Source: Desulfocapsa sp.
GTDB taxonomy: Bacteria > Desulfobacterota > Desulfobulbia > Desulfobulbales > Desulfocapsaceae
Reading direction: 5' to 3'
Assembly (NCBI GenBank): GCA_022712895.1
Contig: JAFLJS010000001.1
Span: forward strand, 1 to 46,576
Length of the DNA stretch: 46,576 nucleotides
This document shows positions 42,139 to 46,576 of the stretch, in pieces; within the stretch, counting starts at the first letter, position 1; the number at the start of each line of letters is the position of its first letter. The translations under genes were made by a program, and so were the position numbers. Below the pieces are notes generated by a model. That model was not told the origin of the DNA and searched no databases. It saw only the letters and a list, made by a program, of their open reading frames with translations.

Positions 42139-43791
42139 TTAGCAGGCGGATACAACTCTGTTTCTACCACTCTCTTTGGCGCTGTATAGTGCTTTATCTG
42201 CAATTTCTATCAGCCCGCTGAGTGTCATTTTTGTACGGAACTCGGCAACACCACAACTGATACACACTTCACAATTCAGTTCAATGTTGTGTCTGACTTT
42301 TTCAGCAACCAAAACTGCATCTATGCTGTTCGTCTCCGGTAAAACGAGTAAAAATTCTTCTCCACCATATCGGGCAACCAGATCTGAGTCACGAACGGTG
42401 TCCTGCATAATTTTTGCGATGGAACAGAGCAGTTTATCACCCGCAGCATGACCAAACTGATCATTATAATTTTTGAAATGGTCAATATCCGCCATAATAA
42501 TCGAGAATTCTCTCTTGTAGCGATGAAACAGAGACAGCTCCTGCTGCAGGCAATCTTCCATCAGCCTTCGGTTTGGTAGACCAGTCAGTGGATCATGTAA
42601 AGAAACTTCTTTCAGTTCGCTGTAGGCAAGAGATCTTTCTACAGCGACTCCCACTTGATTGCCTATACTTTCAAGAAGCTCATGATAATCTTCACTCACA
42701 GTAATGTCTGGTCTGGTGTATAGGCAGAGAACAGCAAAAACTTTCTCTTCAGTTTTGAGTGGCAGGATAATGTGACCGTGATCGTAAGAAGACAATGGAA
42801 CTTTCTCCTGTTCGTTTAATGCATTTTGACAATGGTCTACAATCACTAGCCCTCCTTCATTTGCACATTTTCCGCAGAGACATTGTAAGGGGTCAAGACC
42901 TTGCTGGCAGGATAAATGCTTTGGATCTACACCAAGTTGAGCGATAATTTCCATTGTGTTGTTGTGGCAGAGGAATGCCACACCTCTCCTATGGATATCA
43001 AGAAAAGCGAGGTGACTGAGGAGTGTCTGTAGGACATTTTGCAGGAGTGCATCAACCGGAAGCGAGCGACCGAGAACCTTGGACAGGTCGTAAAGGATAT
43101 ACAACTCATTATTTCGCTGGGAAACTTTGTCTTTAGCGTCTTGAATCAGGTGGAGATAGCGTTTGGCCTGAATGGTAATGCTGATAGCGAGAATAAACAG
43201 CAAAAGGCTGACACCTCCAGCCAATAATGACGCATTGCGAATTAACTGATTGAGTAATTGTTTTTCTTTACTGATGTCATAGTAAATTTCAAAAGCCCCG
43301 TGGAACTTGCCATTCTCCATGATGGGTATGTAGGTCTCTACAAGGTCACGGCCATAGGCCTGGTCTTCAAGGCTGGGGTCTTCTTTATGGACGAGATATG
43401 TCAGTGTATTCCCCTTTGCAACATGATTATGGAAATAGGGGCTCTGGTTTACAACTCCGATATCCTCGGCGCTGGTCGAAAAAAGGGTTCGGCCAGCCGC
43501 ATCAAAAACCTTGATCTTGAGTAGAGCAAAGTCGAGGGCTGCATTTTTTATAATATTCTCATTTTCTACAGGGAGCGTCTCTTGACGAAACAGTGCCAGA
43601 TCGTCAATCAATGTGTTTTTAAGGTAATTGCCAATCTGCACAGCCTCCTTTTCTTTCATGGAGATTATAAGGCTGTCAATTGCGGGAAAGAGCGTTACTT
43701 TCCCATACATGGCAAAGAATAATGCCAGGGCAAAAGAGCACATCAGGAGAATGATTATGAGCCAGTCTTTCTTGTTCTGCCTAGTAGTCAC
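42139..43791 (-). CDS. Diguanylate cyclase with periplasmic sensor and cysteine-rich GAF domain
   Basis: 550 residues. An N-terminal membrane helix (about 13-30), a periplasmic sensor (about 31-190) and a second membrane helix (about 192-210) precede a GAF domain (about 235-385). The GGDEF domain follows, with LHDPLTGLPNRR at its start, DIDHFKNYNDQFGHAAGD, and the active-site ARYGGEEFLLVLPE. It makes c-di-GMP from two GTP. An RxxD inhibitory site is not evident before GGEEF. The GAF part holds four cysteines close together (SCQQGLDPLQCLCGKCANEG), suggesting metal or redox sensing. It opposes the HD-GYP enzyme elsewhere in the window. Confidence 0.93.
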   Translation of the reverse strand: MTTRQNKKDWLIIILLMCSFALALFFAMYGKVTLFPAIDSLIISMKEKEAVQIGNYLKNTLIDDLALFRQETLPVENENIIKNAALDFALLKIKVFDAAGRTLFSTSAEDIGVVNQSPYFHNHVAKGNTLTYLVHKEDPSLEDQAYGRDLVETYIPIMENGKFHGAFEIYYDISKEKQLLNQLIRNASLLAGGVSLLLFILAISITIQAKRYLHLIQDAKDKVSQRNNELYILYDLSKVLGRSLPVDALLQNVLQTLLSHLAFLDIHRRGVAFLCHNNTMEIIAQLGVDPKHLSCQQGLDPLQCLCGKCANEGGLVIVDHCQNALNEQEKVPLSSYDHGHIILPLKTEEKVFAVLCLYTRPDITVSEDYHELLESIGNQVGVAVERSLAYSELKEVSLHDPLTGLPNRRLMEDCLQQELSLFHRYKREFSIIMADIDHFKNYNDQFGHAAGDKLLCSIAKIMQDTVRDSDLVARYGGEEFLLVLPETNSIDAVLVAEKVRHNIELNCEVCISCGVAEFRTKMTLSGLIEIADKALYSAKESGRNRVVSAC

Positions 43792-44155
43792 TCTGTCTGC
43801 GTCCCACGATTAAAGCAAAATAGGTCTCATGCAACTCGTTAATTACTTTGAGTGTATGATATTTATTGCAGCAATGTCAAATGTCAGGCTTGAGACATTA
43901 GCCATATAAGCAGAGGGGAAAAACGGCAAAAGGTATTCTTTCAGTGGTGAGGCATACGGTACCTATGCATGACCGCACTGGTTGAGAGGATTAACAGTGA
44001 TTGAACTACTATTTACGAAGATTTGTGTTTTCTCAGGGTGTGGGCAAAAACTGTGTGCCAGTGGTCTGGTTTCGTAAATGTTTTCGAACGTTCCTTGAAA
44101 AGATATAGGGTTTTTGCATTTGGATGGAAGTACTGATGTAGAAATTGTGTAGTGA
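43792..44155. other. Intergenic region upstream of the diguanylate cyclase gene
   Basis: No gene is supported in these 364 bases. It must contain the diguanylate cyclase promoter and the end of the potassium-channel transcript. A 9-bp inverted repeat ATTTACGAA / TTCGTAAAT lies roughly at 44010-44080 with a spacer of about 50 bp. I found no riboswitch or RNA gene by eye. Confidence 0.4.
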
Positions 44156-45172
44156 TCAGGTGGGACTTCGATCTTTTGAGATTACCAGTAGATTGTCATT
44201 TTTGGAAAGACAATAATCGATATCAGGGTTGGATATAAATTCTCCTGTGCTGCCTTTCTGAACCCCTAATACAGTGGCATTGGACTGGGTTTTCATCGCA
44301 ATAAATACATCGATGAATTTCAAATTGATCATCTCTTTCGGAAGTGGCATGGAGTAGAATTCATTGCCATAACGGCTGCTGAGAAGCTCGGAGATTACTT
44401 TGCTTATGCCGTGATCACTGGCAGCACTGGCAATGAGACGACTGCTCAGTTCACTTCCGATTATGATTTCATCGGCATTGGCCCTCAGGCAATGCTGCTC
44501 ATTGATCTTGTCTACCAGCTCTACCACAGTATATGCATCAGGATTCATACTTTCTATGGTAAGAGTTGAAAGTACAACCTTCGCATCCCGAGCTGTTGTT
44601 TCCACGGAGTCATCGCCAAGGACGATGACAGTGCGTGCTTTTTGCAAATTGGCCTTGACCAGAGTTTCTTCGCTTACGGTACCCCTTATAAAAAACAGGT
44701 TATCATCATCAATTGGTTTTTCTTCGATATTTGCAATGAGTACAAGGGGGATATTACTGGTTTGGGGATCAGCCCGAAGCTCATGTATAATGGCGCGAGT
44801 CCGGTGGTTCCACTCACAGATAATAATATGATTGTCGACGGTTGATGCACGCATCCCCTTGTCCTCCTTCATTCGTTTACGTATTAATAGAGTAGCAAGA
44901 CTGGCGCTCAGCATACCAAGCAGGCCGATACCAAAAAACATGATGAGTACAGCCAGGATTCTTCCTCCTGCTGTACTTGGTGAAATGTCACCATAGCCAA
45001 CTGTCGTCAGGGTGACAATACTCCACCAGACACCGGAGGCAAAGGAAAGATTCGGCTCAAAAAAAGCGATCAGTGCGCCGCTGATCATGACAATAACCAG
45101 AATCACAACCAGCAGGTTTATTACATTTTCTCGTTGCAGGAAGAGAAATAACTTTCGCATATTTCTGTTCAT
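44156..45172 (-). CDS. Potassium channel with RCK (TrkA-N/TrkA-C) domains
   Basis: 338 residues. Two membrane helices (about 18-37 and 70-95) flank a pore helix with the K+ selectivity filter TLTTVGYGDISPS. A cytoplasmic RCK domain (about 112-235) begins IIICEWNHRTRAIIHEL, lacking the classical GxGxxG nucleotide motif, as in MthK/BK-like channels where Ca2+ or another ligand gates the pore. It is followed by a TrkA-C-like end (about 255-338). Its start overlaps the upstream regulator gene's stop by 4 bp, so the two are translationally coupled. Confidence 0.93.
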   Translation of the reverse strand: MNRNMRKLFLFLQRENVINLLVVILVIVMISGALIAFFEPNLSFASGVWWSIVTLTTVGYGDISPSTAGGRILAVLIMFFGIGLLGMLSASLATLLIRKRMKEDKGMRASTVDNHIIICEWNHRTRAIIHELRADPQTSNIPLVLIANIEEKPIDDDNLFFIRGTVSEETLVKANLQKARTVIVLGDDSVETTARDAKVVLSTLTIESMNPDAYTVVELVDKINEQHCLRANADEIIIGSELSSRLIASAASDHGISKVISELLSSRYGNEFYSMPLPKEMINLKFIDVFIAMKTQSNATVLGVQKGSTGEFISNPDIDYCLSKNDNLLVISKDRSPT

Positions 45173-46518
45173 GTTTCGAGTTTTCTATGGATGGTCTTGC
45201 GATTAATCCCAAGTAAAGACGCGGCTTTTTGCTTGTTGCCCTTACATTTATCAAGCACATACTTGATATATTTGATTTCTATTTCAGCAAGAGGCCTTAC
45301 CTCGGTAAAAGGAAATATCTCCTGCTCCTGACAGGCAACGAGCATCTCTTTTGGCAAGTCACGAAGAGAGATTTCACCATCTTCTGCCAGGAAGACACAA
45401 CGTTCAATCACATTTTCAAGTTCACGGATATTTCCGGGCCATGGATAGTCAAGGAAGAAACGCATGACCTCTCTTCCCACGTCAGCCTTCATACCGTTTT
45501 GTGCATGCCGAGCCAGGAATTCGTGTACCAGTAGAGGAATATCCTCACGTCGTTCCCTAAGAGGAGGAACTTCTATTTTGAAAATATTCAGCCTGTAATA
45601 GAGATCTTCACGGAAGCGACCTGCAGTGACCTCTTCTTTTAGGTTTTTATTTGTAGCGGCAATGACTCGTGCATTGAAAGAGACAGATCTGTTTGAGCCC
45701 ACAGGTTTTATCTGCTTTTCCTGTAACGCCCGTAATATTTTGGCCTGGATAGCAATGCTCATTTCACCAATTTCATCTAACAATATTGTACCGTCAGCAG
45801 CTGCTGTAAACAAGCCCTTTTTGTCAGAATGCGCATCAGTAAATGCTCCTTTTACATGTCCGAATAGCTCACTCTCTAAAAGCCCTTCAGGGATAGCAGC
45901 ACAGTTGACGGGAACAAAAGGTTTGGTTGCTCGAATGGAGATATGATGGATAGCTCTGGCGATAAGCTCTTTACCTGTTCCTGTATCCCCCTCCAGCAAG
46001 ACATTACCGGGTGAGTTGGCAATTTTTTCTACAAAACTGAAAAGAATACGCATCGACGAACTTTTACCAATTAGCTTATGCAGACTATACTGACCTTTAC
46101 TAATCTGCTCAAGTTTCTCGATTTTTAGGCGTAATGACAGTTCATTGGCAGCTTTTTTGACTGCAATAAGAAGCTGTTCGAGCTTAAACGGTTTAATGAT
46201 ATAATCGTAGGCTCCACGATTAATCAACTGGATGGCATCATCAATATCCCCAAAAGCCGTTATTAAAATAACAAAAGGTTTTAATGCATCTCTTTTATTG
46301 ATCGTTTCTAGAAGAGTGATCCCGTCCATAACCGGCATCTTTAAATCTGAGACAATGATAGGGAAAGGCCTCTCGTTAAAGCGTTCCAAGGCTTCTTTGC
46401 CGTTGGTAGCTGTGGTTACAGCATAGCCTTTCTCAGAAAGAACCTCCTGAATGAAATCACGCATGTCCTTATCATCTTCAACCACGAGGATCTTGATTTT
46501 AGAATCCTGAGTCATCAT
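45169..46518 (-). CDS. Sigma-54-dependent response regulator (NtrC/ZraR type)
   Basis: 449 residues. The receiver (about 8-120) has ILVVEDDKDM and phospho-Asp in VSDLKMPVMDG. The AAA+ domain (about 145-385) has Walker A LEGDTGTGKELIARAIH and Walker B GTILLDEIGEM, and the sigma-54 contact loop reads GAFTDA rather than GAFTGA. The Fis-type HTH at the C-terminus contains CKGNKQKAASLLGINRKTIH. It activates sigma-54 promoters when phosphorylated. The GAFTDA variant occurs in some family members, so activity is likely kept. The potassium channel gene is coupled downstream; a kinase gene may precede it outside the window. Confidence 0.95.
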   Translation of the reverse strand: MMTQDSKIKILVVEDDKDMRDFIQEVLSEKGYAVTTATNGKEALERFNERPFPIIVSDLKMPVMDGITLLETINKRDALKPFVILITAFGDIDDAIQLINRGAYDYIIKPFKLEQLLIAVKKAANELSLRLKIEKLEQISKGQYSLHKLIGKSSSMRILFSFVEKIANSPGNVLLEGDTGTGKELIARAIHHISIRATKPFVPVNCAAIPEGLLESELFGHVKGAFTDAHSDKKGLFTAAADGTILLDEIGEMSIAIQAKILRALQEKQIKPVGSNRSVSFNARVIAATNKNLKEEVTAGRFREDLYYRLNIFKIEVPPLRERREDIPLLVHEFLARHAQNGMKADVGREVMRFFLDYPWPGNIRELENVIERCVFLAEDGEISLRDLPKEMLVACQEQEIFPFTEVRPLAEIEIKYIKYVLDKCKGNKQKAASLLGINRKTIHRKLET

Positions 46519-46576
46519 TGTTCTAGTTGGGCTTTTTGTGGCCGGTAAGGTGCCTGGTTGGTGAGGGGGATACCTC
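46515..46576 (-). CDS. Possible C-terminus of an upstream gene overlapping the regulator start
   Basis: The third minus-strand frame reads GIPLTNQAPYRPQKAQLEQ and ends in a TGA (46515-46517) that overlaps the ATGATG start of the regulator. Such ATGA overlaps are typical between a sensor kinase and its regulator. Only 20 codons are visible, so the product cannot be named and the frame could be chance. Confidence 0.3.
   Translation of the reverse strand, partial: GIPLTNQAPYRPQKAQLEQ

Noticed and set aside
1-46576. CRISPR arrays, tRNA or rRNA genes, and the selC tRNA
   Set aside because: No spaced direct repeats and no cloverleaf or rRNA-like segments were recognised by eye in the intergenic gaps. 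A covariance search could still find a small RNA I missed.

Overview
The window looks like a chromosome segment of a strictly anaerobic, sulfate-reducing or sulfur-disproportionating Desulfobacterota bacterium (Desulfobulbales-like). This is inferred from gene content: an Mvh/Hdr-type hydrogenase-heterodisulfide reductase operon, several UGA-encoded selenocysteines, many two-component and c-di-GMP genes, and moderate GC. No rRNA, tRNA, CRISPR array or selA/B/C/D gene was found.

Layout. 1-1041: the right end of an IS3-family element inserted in a RAYT-type transposase remnant, then about 730 bp of decayed sequence. 1082-5156: a hybrid histidine kinase and an HD-GYP response regulator. 5363-8498: a DUF3352-like exported protein, a small conserved protein and thiL. 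8510-12360 (minus): dCMP deaminase, a solute-binding lipoprotein, an alpha/beta hydrolase, a YchJ/SEC-C protein, a small membrane protein and ppsR. 12462-16199 (plus): a YkgJ-type cysteine-cluster protein, a queuosine-tRNA mannosyltransferase-like glycosyltransferase, a shikimate-kinase-like protein and gpmI. 16564-20451: a cold-shock protein with a strong terminator, a large unfamiliar protein with a nucleoside-phosphorylase-like end, and a sensor kinase. 20547-23767 (minus): DUF4126, a 59-aa protein and glgB. 23932-25429 (plus): YqgE/AlgH, a second YkgJ protein and rlmH. 25490-28120 (minus): an unusual fusion of a cyclic-nucleotide-binding domain, a degenerate sigma-54-type AAA+ domain and a membrane polyferredoxin. 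28229-36608 (minus): the hydrogenase/Hdr operon. 36609-38757: a decayed DUF1566 gene and a D-Ala-D-Ala carboxypeptidase. 39039-46576: a periplasmic binding protein with a second hybrid kinase, a diguanylate cyclase, a TVGYGD/RCK potassium channel and an NtrC-type regulator.

The main result is in the hydrogenase operon. Four consecutive metabolic genes (an HTH-HdrCB fusion, hdrA, mvhD, mvhA) are each interrupted by one in-frame UGA exactly where the family carries a functional Cys. The conserved C-terminal halves continue in frame after each UGA. A short hairpin follows each one; in three of the four it lies at identical offsets (nt 17-33 after UGA, 6-bp stem, 5-nt loop containing GG). The complex would oxidise H2 at a [NiFeSe] site (MvhAG) and pass electrons through MvhD to flavin-based bifurcation on HdrA, reducing ferredoxin and a disulfide-like or unknown acceptor at the HdrCB-like subunit. 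A maturation protease gene leads the operon.

A fifth in-frame UGA lies in gpmI (2,3-bisphosphoglycerate-independent phosphoglycerate mutase), right after the metal-binding ADHGNAD motif. The conserved C-terminus is intact after it and a SECIS-like hairpin follows. I do not know GpmI as a selenoprotein family, so this is the best candidate for something undescribed, alongside the HTH-HdrCB and cNMP/AAA+/polyferredoxin fusions.
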